From positions 1-33,015 of the forward strand of contig JAUCBJ010007125.1 of NCBI GenBank assembly GCA_032718475.1: 33,015 nt of DNA. Reading direction: 5' to 3'. The position numbers and the translations under genes are program-made. Below are positions 10,255-23,300 of the stretch, piece after piece. The notes under the pieces are model-generated. The model was given only the letters and a program-made list of their open reading frames with translations. It ran no database searches and was not told the origin of the DNA. Origin of the DNA: Nemertoderma westbladi. Its lineage: Eukaryota > Xenacoelomorpha > Nemertodermatida > Nemertodermatidae. The first letter of the stretch is position 1, and every line of letters begins with the position of its first letter.

Positions 10255-10780
10255 CATTCTTAATCCCCGATGTATTGGGCTTGCCAATTGCGGATTGCAT
10301 GGTGGTGGCTAAGTAATTTTGTTTAGCCAGCATAGCATCTCAATGTGCAGCTTCAATGCAGCAGGAGCAGACCGATATAGCAGCGATTCAGTCAGACTGC
10401 AGTAGATATATTAAAGTGTTGCAGAAATTATATTAAATACGTAAGTGAAATGAAATACGTACGTGGGAAATAAACTACGTCTGTGAACCATTTGCAAAAT
10501 AATAATTGCAAAATATTTTTACATATCGAGACATTATTTAGTACGTATGAGATTTCTCGAAAGTTATTTACTAAGATTTGGAGGAGTATGGCCGCAATAA
10601 ATCCCGATATCCCAACAGTTGCAATCCCGATCCCAAATCCCGTTGCAACACTACCGTACATTCAGCAATTATTTGTTCTGATAAGTTTTCTTTACTAATA
10701 TAGTAGTTACCCATGGGAGTCTTACTTATAGCCAGTAATCCAAATTGTCGACATGCTACAGCTAGGGGGTCTGACATTTA

Positions 10781-10913
10781 CGACGTTTATATGTTAAGGA
10801 TAGAGGGTGTTATTATTATTCGGGAGGCCTTTTGGGCCTAAACCCTTCTTCAGGCGATTATTAAAATAATTATTTTAATAATCGCCTGAAGAAGGCTTAA
10901 CATATAAACTTCG
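10781..10913. repeat. Fold-back element with a perfect 52-bp palindrome
   Basis: Positions 10844-10869 are the exact reverse complement of 10870-10895 with no loop, each arm starting CCTTCTTCAGGCGATTATTA when read inward. Outside this, CGACGTTTATATGTTAAG (10781-10798) pairs at 17 of 18 positions with 10896-10913. The whole resembles a small fold-back or MITE-like insertion. No target duplication could be assigned. Confidence 0.7.
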
Positions 10914-11135
10914 TTACTTGTAGCCAACTGATTCATTAACACTTATCTAATAATACAGGGCATGGCCGAGGGCCTTCAAAATTCATTACGGTTTGAGACG
11001 CTAAGCACTACATTCTGACATTATCATTGTTCTGCTGCTCCCTAACTTCCCATTCCTTACCACCCGTTTAACCATTGTTAAAACTAAACTATATGCATAA
11101 ACACTTCGTTCTTCGTTGTTGGAATTTGTTTTTAG

Positions 11136-11305
11136 GTAAATTGTATCGTTTAAAGAGTTTCTTGGAACGCATCCCTAAATCTCGTGCCAAACAGATTTTG
11201 ACTCTCACAATGAATGGGGCGACACCGCTGCTTATCGCATGTCGTTTCGGCCACGTAGAAGTTGTAAAATATCTTATCAATATGCACAAAGTAAATATAG
11301 ACCAG
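11136..11305 (+). CDS. fem1: FEM1 (A/C-type) exon 2
   Basis: 170 bp following acceptor TTTGTTTTTAG. It starts with GT that completes the split Gly codon from exon 1 and ends in phase 0 at GACCAG. It encodes GKLYRLKSFLERIPKSRAKQ and then the first full ankyrin repeat (NGATPLLIACRFGHVEVVKY), matching FEM1C residue for residue in spacing from GKL to the NIDQ loop. In the FEM1 family these N-terminal ankyrin repeats form the pocket that binds C-terminal degrons on substrates of the CUL2-RING ligase. The last 26 bp (11280-11305, encoding MHKVNIDQ) are also the first unit of the satellite that fills intron 2, so this coding end is part of a tandem array. If intron 2 were retained the protein would end after VGVI at a TGA (11318-11320), about 113 residues in all. 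Confidence 0.9.
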
Positions 11306-14300
11306 GTTGGTGTTATATGAACAAAGTAAATATAGACCAGGTTGGTGTTATATGAACAAAGTAAATATAGACCAGGTTGGTGTTATATGAACAAAGTAAA
11401 TATAGACCAGGTTGGTGTTATATGAACAAAGTAAATATAGACCAGGTTGGTGTTATATGAACAAAGTAAATATAGACCAGGTTGGTGTTATATGAAAAAA
11501 GTAAATATAGACCAGGTTGGTGTTATATGCACAAAGTAAATATAGACCAGGTTGGTGTTATATGAACAAAGTAAATATAGACCAGGTTGGTGTTATATGA
11601 ACAAAGTAAATATAGACCAGGTTGGTGTTATATGAACAAAGTAAATATAGACCAGGTTGGTGTTATGCACGAAGTAAATATAGACCAGGTTGGTGTTATA
11701 TGAACAAAGTAAATATAGACCAGGTTGGTGTTATATGAACAAAGTAAATATAGACCAGGTTGGTGTTATATGAACAAAGTAAATATAGACCAGGTTGGTG
11801 TTATATGAACAAAGTAAATATAGACCAGGTTGGTGTTATATGAACAAAGTAAATATAGACCAGGTTGGTGTTATATGAACAAAGTAAATATAGACCAGGT
11901 TGGTGTTATATGAACAAAGTAAATATAGACCAGGTTGGTGTTATATGAACAAAGTAAATATAGACCAGGTTGGTGTTATATGAACAAAGTAAATATAGAC
12001 CAGGTTGGTGTTATATGAACAAAGTAAATATAGACCAGGTTGGTGTTATATGAACAAAGTAAATATAGACCAGGTTGGTGTTATATGCACAAAGTAAATA
12101 TAGACCAGGTTGGTGTTATATGAACAAAGTAAATATAGACCAGGTTGGTGTTATATGAACAAAGTAAATATAGACCAGGTTGGTGTTATGCACGAAGTAA
12201 ATATAGACCAGGTTGGTGTTATATGCACAAAGTAAATATAGACTAGGTAGGTGTTATATGAACAAAGTAAATATAGACCAGGTTGGTGTTATATGAACAA
12301 AGTAAATATAGACCAGGTTGGTGTTATATGAACAAAGGAAATATAGACCAGGTTGGTGTTATGCACGAAGTAAATATAGACCAGGTTGGTATTATATGAA
12401 CAAAGTAAATATAGACCAGGTTGGTGTTATATGAACAAAGTAAATATAGACCAGGTTGGTGTTATATGAACAAAGTAAATATAGACCAGGTTGGTGTTAT
12501 ATAAACAAAATAAATATAGACCAGGTTGGTGTTATATGAACAAAGTAAATATAGACCAGGTTGGTGTTATATGAACAAAGTAAATATAGACCAGGTTGGT
12601 GTTATATGAACAAAGTAAATATAGACCAGGTTGGTGTTATGCACGAAGTAAATATAGACCAGGTTGGTGTTATATGAACAAAGTAAATATAGACCAGGTT
12701 GGTGTTATATGAACAAAGTAAATATAGACCAGGTTGGTGTTATATGCACAAAGTAAATATAGACCAGGTTGGTGTTATATGAACAAAGTAAATATAGACC
12801 AGGTTGGTGTTATATGAACAAAGTAAATATAGACCAGGTTGGTGTTATATGAACAAAGTAAATATAGACCAGGTTGGTGTTATATGAACAAAGTAAATAT
12901 AGACCAGGTTGGTGTTATATGAACAAAGTAAATATAGACCAGGTTGGTGTTATATGCACAAAGTAAATATAGACCAGGTTGGTGTTATATGAACAAAGTA
13001 AATATAGACCAGGTTGGTGTTATATGAACAAAGTAAATATAGACCAGGTTGGTGTTATATGAACAAAGTAAATATAGACCAGGTTGGTGTTATATGAACA
13101 AAGTAAATATAGACCAGGTTGGTGTTATATGAACAAAGTAAATATAGACCAGGTTGGTGTTATATGAACAAAGTAAATATAGACCAGGTTGGTGTTATAT
13201 GAACAAAGTAAATATAGACCAGGTTGGTGTTATATGAACAAAGTAAATATAGACCAGGTTGGTGTTATATTAATAAAGTAAATATAGACCAGGTTGGTGT
13301 TATATGAACAAAGTAAATATAGACCAGGTTGGTGTTATATGCACAAAGTAAATATAGACCAGGTTGGTGTTATATGAACAAAGTAAATATAGACCAGGTT
13401 GGTGTTATATGAACAAAGTAAATATAGACCAGGTTGGTGTTATGCACGAAGTAAATATAGACCAGGTTGGTGTTATATGCACAAAGTAAATATAGACTAG
13501 GTAGGTGTTATATGAACAAAGTAAATATAGACCAGGTTGGTGTTATATGAACAAAGTAAATATAGACCAGGTTGGTGTTATATGCACAAAGTAAATATAG
13601 ACCAGGTTGGTTTTATATGAACAAAGTAAATATAGACCAGGTTGGTGTTATATGAACAAAGTAAATATAGACCAGGTTGGTGTTATGCACGAAGTAAATA
13701 TAGACCAGGTTGGTGTTATATGCACAAAGTAAATATAGACTAGGTAGGTGTTATATGAACAAAGTAAATATAGACCAGGTTGGTGTTATATGAACAAAGT
13801 AAATATAGACCAGGTTGGTGTTATGCACGAAGTAAATATAGACCAGGTTGGTATTATATGAACAAAGTAAATATAGACCAGGTTGGTGTTATATGAACAA
13901 AGTAAATATAGACCAGGTTGGTGTTATATGAACAAAGTAAATATAGACCAGGTTGGTGTTATGCACGAAGTAAATATAGACCAGGTTGGTGTTATATGAA
14001 CAAAGTAAATATAGACCAGGTTGGTGTTATGCACGAAGTAAATATAGACCAGGTTGGTGTTATATGAACAAAGTAAATATAGACCAGGTTGGTGTTATAT
14101 GAACAAAGTAAATATAGACCAGGTTGGTGTTATATGAACAAAGTAAATATAGACCAGGTTGGTGTTATGCACGAAGTAAATATAGACCAGGTTGGTGTTA
14201 TATGAACAAAGTAAATATAGACCAGGTTGGTGTTATGCACGAAGTAAATATAGACCAGGTTGGTGTTATATGAACAAAGTAAATATAGACCAGGTTGGTG

Positions 14301-17300
14301 TTATGCACGAAGTAAATATAGACCAGGTTGGTGTTATATGAACAAAGTAAATATAGACCAGGTTGGTGTTATATGCACAAAGTAAATATAGACCAGGTTG
14401 GTGTTATATGAACAAAGTAAATATAGACCAGGTTGGTGTTATGCACGAAGTAAATTAGACCAGGTTGGTGTTATATGAACAAAGTAAATATAGACCAGGT
14501 TGGTGTTATATGCACAAAGTAAATATAGACCAGGTTGGTGTTATATGAACAAAGTAAATATAGACCAGGTTGGTGTTTTGCACGAAGTAAATATAGACCA
14601 GGTTGGTGTTATATGAACAAAGTAAATATAGACCAGGTTGGTGTTATGCACGAAGTAAATATAGACCAGGTTGGTGTTATATGAACAAAGTAAATATAGA
14701 CCAGGTTGGTGTTATATGCACAAAGTAAATATAGACCAGGTTGGTGTTATATGAACAAAGTAAATATAGACCAGGTTGGTGTTATATGCACAAAGTAAAT
14801 ATAGACCAGGTTGGTGTTATATGAACAAAGTAAATATAGACCAGGTTGGTGTTATGCACGAAGTAAATATAGACCAGGTTGGTGTTATATGAACAAAGTA
14901 AATATAGACCAGGTTGGTGTTTTGCACGAAGTAAATATAGACCAGGTTGGTGTTATATGAACAAAGTAAATATAGACCAGGTTGGTGTTATATGAACAAA
15001 GTAAATATAGACCAGGTTGGTGTTATGCACGAAGTAAATATAGACCAGGTTGGTGTTATATGAACAAAGTAAATATAGACCAGGTTGGTGTTATGCACGA
15101 AGTAAATATAGACCAGGTTGGTGTTATATGAACAAAGTAAATATAGACCAGGTTGGTGTATTGCACGAAGTAAATATAGACCAGGTTGGTGTTATATGAA
15201 CAAAGTAAATATAGACCAGGTTGGTGTTATATGAACAAAGTAAATATAGACCAGGTTGGTGTTATATGAACAAAGTAAATATAGACCAGGTTGGTGTTAT
15301 GCACGAAGTAAATATAGACCAGGTTGGTGTTATATGAACAAAGTAAATATAGACCAGGTTGGTGTTTTGCACGAAGTAAATATAGACCAGGTTGGTGTTA
15401 TATGAACAAAGTAAATATAGACCAGGTTGGTGTTATATGAACAAAGTAAATATAGACCAGGTTGGTGTTATATGAACAAAGTAAATATAGACCAGGTTGG
15501 TGTTATGCACGAAGTAAATATAGACCAGGTTGGTGTTATATGAACAAAGTAAATATAGACCAGGTTGGCGTTATATGCACAAAGTAAATATAGACCAGGT
15601 TGGTGTTATATGAACAAAGTAAATATAGACCAGGTTGGTGTTATATGAACAAAGTAAATATAGACCAGGTTGGTGTTATATGAACAAAGTAAATATAGAC
15701 CAGGTTGGTGTTATATGAACAAAGTAAATATAGACCAGGTTGGTGTTATATGAACAAAGTAAATATAGACCAGGTTGGTGTTATATGAACAAAGTAAATA
15801 TAGACCAGGTTGGTGTTATGCACGAAGTAAATATAGACCAGGTTGGTGTTATATGAACAAAGTAAATATAGACCAGGTTGGTGTTATGCACGAAGTAAAT
15901 ATAGACCAGGTTGGTGTTATATGAACAAAGTAAATATAGACCAGGTTGGTGTTATATGAACAAAGTAAATATAGACCAGGTTGGGGTTATATGAACAAAG
16001 TAAATATAGACCAGGTTGGTGTTATATGCACAAAGTAAATATAGACCAGGTTGGTGTTATATGAACAAAGTAAATATAGACCAGGTTGGTGTTATGCACG
16101 AAGTAAATATAGACCAGGTTGGTGTTATATGAACAAAGTAAATATAGACCAGGTTGGTGTTATATGAACAAAGTAAATATAGACCAGGTTGGTGTTATAT
16201 GAACAAAGTAAATATAGACCAGGTTGGTGTTATATGAACAAAGTAAATATAGACCAGTTTGGTGTTATATGAACAAAGTAAATATAGACCAGGTTGGTGT
16301 TATATGAACAAAGTAAATATAGACCAGGTTGGTGTTATGCACGAAGTAAATATAGACCAGGTTGGTGTTATATGAACAAAGTAAATGTAGACCAGGTTGG
16401 TGTTAAGTAAATATAGACCAGGTTGGTGTTATATGAACAAAGTAAATATAGACCAGGTTGGTGTTATATGAACAAAGTAAATATAGACCAGGTTGGTGTT
16501 ATATGAACAAAGTAAATATAGACCAGGTTGGGGTTATATGAACAAAGTAAATATAGACCAGGTTGGTGTTATATGCACAAAGTAAATATAGACCAGGTTG
16601 GTGTTATATGAACAAAGTAAATATAGACCAGGTTGGTGTTATGCACGAAGTAAATATAGACCAGGTTGGTGTTATATGAACAAAGTAAATATAGACCAGG
16701 TTGGTGTTATATGAACAAAGTAAATATAGACCAGGTTGGTGTTATATGAACAAAGTAAATATAGACCAGGTTGGTGTTATATGAACAAAGTAAATATAGA
16801 CCAGGTTGGTGTTATATGAACAAAGTAAATATAGACCAGGTTGGTGTTATATGAACAAAGTAAATATAGACCAGGTTGGTGTTATGCACGAAGTAAATAT
16901 AGACCAGGTTGGTGTTATATGAACAAAGTAAATATAGACCAGGTTGGTGTTAAGTAAATATAGACCAGGTTGGTGTTATATGAACAAAGTAAATATAGAC
17001 CAGGTTGGTGTTATGCACGAAGTAAATATAGACCAGGTTGGTGTTATATGAACAAAGTAAATATAGACCAGGTTGGTGTTATATGAACAAAGTAAATATA
17101 GACCAGGTTGGTGTTATATGAACAAAGTAAATATAGACCAGGTTGGTGTTATATGAACAAAGTAAATATAGACCAGGTTGGTGTTATATGAACAAAGTAA
17201 ATATAGACCAGGTTGGTGTTATGCACGAAGTAAATATAGACCAGGTTGGTGTTATATGAACAAAGTAAATATAGACCAGGTTGGTGTTTTGCACGAAGTA

Positions 17301-20300
17301 AATATAGACCAGGTTGGTGTTATATGAACAAAGTAAATATAGACCAGGTTGGTGTTATATGAACAAAGTAAATATAGACCAGGTTGGTGTTATGCACGAA
17401 GTAAATATAGACCAGGTTGGTGTTATATGAACAAAGTAAATATAGACCAGGTTGGTGTTATATGCACAAAGTAAATATAGACCAGGTTGGTGTTATATGA
17501 ACAAAGTAAATATAGACCAGGTTGGTGTTATATGAACAAAGTAAATATAGACCAGGTTGGTGTTATATGAACAAAGTAAATATAGACCAGGTTGGTGTTA
17601 TATGAACAAAGTAAATATAGACCAGGTTGGTGTTATATGAACAAAGTAAATATAGACCAGGTTGGTGTTATATGAACAAAGTAAATATAGACCAGGTTGG
17701 TGTTATGCACGAAGTAAATATAGACCAGGTTGGTGTTATATGAACAAAGTAAATATAGACCAGGTTGGTGTTATGCACGAAGTAAATATAGACCAGATTG
17801 GTGTTATATGAACAAAGTAAATATAGACCAGGTTGGTGTTATATGAACAAAGTAAATATAGACCAGGTTGGGGTTATATGAACAAAGTAAATATAGACCA
17901 GGTTGGTGTTATATGCACAAAGTAAATATAGACCAGGTTGGTGTTATATGAACAAAGTAAATATAGACCAGGTTGGTGTTATGCACGAAGTAAATATAGA
18001 CCAGGTTGGTGTTATATGAACAAAGTAAATATAGACCAGGTTGGTGTTATATGAACAAAGTAAATATAGACCAGGTTGGTGTTATATGAACAAAGTAAAT
18101 ATAGACCAGGTTGGTGTTATATGAACAAAGTAAATATAGACCAGGTTGGTGTTATATGAACAAAGTAAATATAGACCAGGTTGGTGTTATATGAACAAAG
18201 TAAATATAGACCAGGTTGGTGTTATGCACGAAGTAAATATAGACCAGGTTGGTGTTATATGAACAAAGTAAATATAGACCAGGTTGGTGTTAAGTAAATA
18301 TAGACCAGGTTGGTGTTATATGAACAAAGTAAATATAGACCAGGTTGGTGTTATATGCACAAAGTAAATATAGACCAGGTTGGTTTTATATGAACAAAGT
18401 AAATATAGACCAGGTTGGTGTTATGCACGAAGTAAATATAGACCAGGTTGGTGTTATATGCACAAAGTAAATATAGACTAGGTAGGTGTTATATGAACAA
18501 AGTAAATATAGACCAGGTTGGTGTTATATGAACAAAGTAAATATAGACCAGGTTGGTGTTATGCACGAAGTAAATATAGACCAGGTTGGTATTATATGAA
18601 CAAAGTAAATATAGACCAGGTTGGTGTTATATGAACAAAGTAAATATAGACCAGGTTGGTGTTATATGAACAAAGTAAATGTAGACCAGGTTGGTGTTAT
18701 GCACGAAGTAAATATAGACCAGGTTGGTGTTATGCACGAAGTAAATATAGACCAGGTTGGTGTTATATGAACAAAGTAAATATAGACCAGGTTGGTGTTA
18801 TGCACGAAGTAAATATAGACCAGGTTGGTGTTATATGAACAAAGTAAATATAGACCAGGTTGGTGTTATGCACGAAGTAAATATAGACCAGGTTGGTGTT
18901 ATATGAACAAAGTAAATATAGACCAGGTTGGTGTTATGCACGAAGTAAATATAGACCAGGTTGGTGTTATATGAACAAAGTAAATATAGACCAGGTTGGT
19001 GTTATGCACGAAGTAAATATAGACCAGGTTGGTGTTATGCACGAAGTAAATATAGACCAGGTTGGTGTTATATGAACAAAGTAAATATAGACCAGGTTGG
19101 TGTTATGCACGAAGTAAATATAGACCAGGTTGGTGTTATATGCACAAAGTAAATATAGACCAGGTTGGTGTTATATGAACAAAGTAAATATAGACCAGGT
19201 TGGTGTTATGCACGAAGTAAATATAGACCAGGTTGGTGTTATATGAACAAAGTAAATATAGACCAGGTTGGTGTTATGCACGAAGTAAATATAGACCAGG
19301 TTGGTGTTATATGAACAAAGTAAATATAGACCAGGTTGGTGTTATATGAACAAAGTAAATATAGACCAGGTTGGTGTTATATGAACAAAGTAAATATAGA
19401 CCAGGTTGGTGTTATGCACGAAGTAAATATAGACCAGGTTGGTGTTATATGAACAAAGTAAATATAGACCAGGTTGGTGTTATGCACGAAGTAAATATAG
19501 ACCAGGTTGGTGTTATATGAACAAAGTAAATATAGACCAGGTTGGTGTTATGCACGAAGTAAATATAGACCAGGTTGGTGTTATATGAACAAAGTAAATA
19601 TAGACCAGGTTGGTGTTATATGCACAAAGTAAATATAGACCAGGTTGGTGTTATATGAACAAAGTAAATATAGACCAGGTTGGTGTTATGCACGAAGTAA
19701 ATTAGACCATGTTGGTGTTATATGAACAAAGTAAATATAGACCAGGTTGGTGTTATATGCACAAAGTAAATATAGACCAGGTTGGTGTTATATGAACAAA
19801 GTAAATATAGACCAGGTTGGTGTTTTGCACGAAGTAAATATAGACCAGGTTGGTGTTATATGAACAAAGTAAATATAGACCAGGTTGGTGTTATGCACGA
19901 AGTAAATATAGACCAGGTTGGTGTTATATGAACAAAGTAAATATAGACCAGGTTGGTGTTATATGCACAAAGTAAATATAGACCAGGTTGGTGTTATATG
20001 AACAAAGTAAATATAGACCAGGTTGGTGTTATATGCACAAAGTAAATATAGACCAGGTTGGTGTTATATGAACAAAGTAAATATAGACCAGGTTGGTGTT
20101 ATGCACGAAGTAAATATAGACCAGGTTGGTGTTATATGAACAAAGTAAATATAGACCAGGTTGGTGTTTTGCACGAAGTAAATATAGACCAGGTTGGTGT
20201 TATATGAACAAAGTAAATATAGACCAGGTTGGTGTTATATGAACAAAGTAAATATAGACCAGGTTGGTGTTATGCACGAAGTAAATATAGACCAGGTTGG

Positions 20301-23300
20301 TGTTATATGAACAAAGTAAATATAGACCAGGTTGGTGTTATGCACGAAGTAAATATAGACCAGGTTGGTGTTATATGAACAAAGTAAATATAGACCAGGT
20401 TGGTGTATTGCACGAAGTAAATATAGACCAGGTTGGTGTTATATGAACAAAGTAAATATAGACCAGGTTGGTGTTATATGAACAAAGTAAATATAGACCA
20501 GGTTGGTGTTATATGAACAAAGTAAATATAGACCAGGTTGGTGTTATGCACGAAGTAAATATAGACCAGGTTGGTGTTATATGAACAAAGTAAATATAGA
20601 CCAGGTTGGTGTTTTGCACGAAGTAAATATAGACCAGGTTGGTGTTATATGAACAAAGTAAATATAGACCAGGTTGGTGTTATATGAACAAAGTAAATAT
20701 AGACCAGGTTGGTGTTATATGAACAAAGTAAATATAGACCAGGTTGGTGTTATGCACGAAGTAAATATAGACCAGGTTGGTGTTATATGAACAAAGTAAA
20801 TATAGACCAGGTTGGCGTTATATGCACAAAGTAAATATAGACCAGGTTGGTGTTATATGAAGAAAGTAAATATAGACCAGGTTGGTGTTATATGAACAAA
20901 GTAAATATAGACCAGGTTGGTGTTATATGAACAAAGTAAATATAGACCAGGTTGGTGTTATATGAACAAAGTAAATATAGACCAGGTTGGTGTTATATGA
21001 ACAAAGTAAATATAGACCAGGTTGGTGTTATATGAACAAAGTAAATATAGACCAGGTTGGTGTTATGCACGAAGTAAATATAGACCAGGTTGGTGTTATA
21101 TGAACAAAGTAAATATAGACCAGGTTGGTGTTATGCACGAAGTAAATATAGACCAGGTTGGTGTTATATGAACAAAGTAAATATAGACCAGGTTGGTGTT
21201 ATATGAACAAAGTAAATATAGACCAGGTTGGGGTTATATGAACAAAGTAAATATAGACCAGGTTGGTGTTATATGCACAAAGTAAATATAGACCAGGTTG
21301 GTGTTATATGAACAAAGTAAATATAGACCAGGTTGGTGTTATGCACGAAGTAAATATAGACCAGGTTGGTGTTATATGAACAAAGTAAATATAGACCAGG
21401 TTGGTGTTATATGAACAAAGTAAATATAGACCAGGTTGGTGTTATATGAACAAAGTAAATATAGACCAGGTTGGTGTTATATGAACAAAGTAAATATAGA
21501 CCAGGTTGGTGTTATATGAACAAAGTAAATATAGACCAGGTTGGTGTTATATGAACAAAGTAAATATAGACCAGGTTGGTGTTATGCACGAAGTAAATAT
21601 AGACCAGGTTGGTGTTATATGAACAAAGTAAATGTAGACCAGGTTGGTGTTAAGTAAATATAGACCAGGTTGGTGTTATATGAACAAAGTAAATATAGAC
21701 CAGGTTGGTGTTATGCACGAAGTAAATATAGACCAGGTTGGTGTTATATGAACAAAGTAAATATAGACCAGGTTGGTGTTATATGAACAAAGTAAATATA
21801 GACCAGGTTGGGGTTATATGAACAAAGTAAATATAGACCAGGTTGGTGTTATATGCACAAAGTAAATATAGACCAGGTTGGTGTTATATGAACAAAGTAA
21901 ATATAGACCAGGTTGGTGTTATGCACGAAGTAAATATAGACCAGGTTGGTGTTATATGAACAAAGTAAATATAGACCAGGTTGGTGTTATATGAACAAAG
22001 TAAATATAGACCAGGTTGGTGTTATATGAACAAAGTAAATATAGACCAGGTTGGTGTTATATGAACAAAGTAAATATAGACCAGGTTGGTGTTATATGAA
22101 CAAAGTAAATATAGACCAGGTTGGTGTTATATGAACAAAGTAAATATAGACCAGGTTGGTGTTATGCACGAAGTAAATATAGACCAGGTTGGTGTTATAT
22201 GAACAAAGTAAATATAGACCAGGTTGGTGTTAAGTAAATATAGACCAGGTTGGTGTTATATGAACAAAGTAAATATAGACCAGGTTGGTGTTATGCACGA
22301 AGTAAATATAGACCAGGTTGGTGTTATATGAACAAAGTAAATATAGACCAGGTTGGTGTATTGCACGAAGTAAATATAGACCAGGTTGGTGTTATATGAA
22401 CAAAGTAAATATAGACCAGGTTGGTGTTATATGAACAAAGTAAATATAGACCAGGTTGGTGTTATATGAACAAAGTAAATATAGACCAGGTTGGTGTTAT
22501 GCACGAAGTAAATATAGACCAGGTTGGTGTTATATGAACAAAGTAAATATAGACCAGGTTGGTGTTTTGCACGAAGTAAATATAGACCAGGTTGGTGTTA
22601 TATGAACAAAGTAAATATAGACCAGGTTGGTGTTATATGAACAAAGTAAATATAGACCAGGTTGGTGTTATATGAACAAAGTAAATATAGACCAGGTTGG
22701 TGTTATGCACGAAGTAAATATAGACCAGGTTGGTGTTATATGAACAAAGTAAATATAGACCAGGTTGGTGTTATATGCACAAAGTAAATATAGACCAGGT
22801 TGGTGTTATATGAACAAAGTAAATATAGACCAGGTTGGTGTTATATGAACAAAGTAAATATAGACCAGGTTGGTGTTATATGAACAAAGTAAATATAGAC
22901 CAGGTTGGTGTTATGCACGAAGTAAATATAGACCAGGTTGGTGTTATATGAACAAAGTAAATATAGACCAGGTTGGTGTTATATGCACAAAGTAAATATA
23001 GACCAGGTTGGTGTTATATGAACAAAGTAAATATAGACCAGGTTGGTGTTATATGAACAAAGTAAATATAGACCAGGTTGGTGTTATATGAACAAAGTAA
23101 ATATAGACCAGGTTGGTGTTATATGAACAAAGTAAATATAGACCAGGTTGGTGTTATATGAACAAAGTAAATATAGACCAGGTTGGTGTTATATGAACAA
23201 AGTAAATATAGACCAGGTTGGTGTTATGCACGAAGTAAATATAGACCAGGTTGGTGTTATATGAACAAAGTAAATATAGACCAGGTTGGTGTTATGCACG

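Larger units (their letters stand above)
9072..11135 (+). other. FEM1 intron 1
   Basis: GTAGGC...TTTGTTTTTAG bounds a 2,064-bp intron. It is AT-rich and holds a LINE C-terminal remnant (about 10107-10254) and a fold-back element (10781-10913). The reading frames at 9267-9488 and 10428-10777 have no recognisable protein and no support as exons. Confidence 0.7.
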
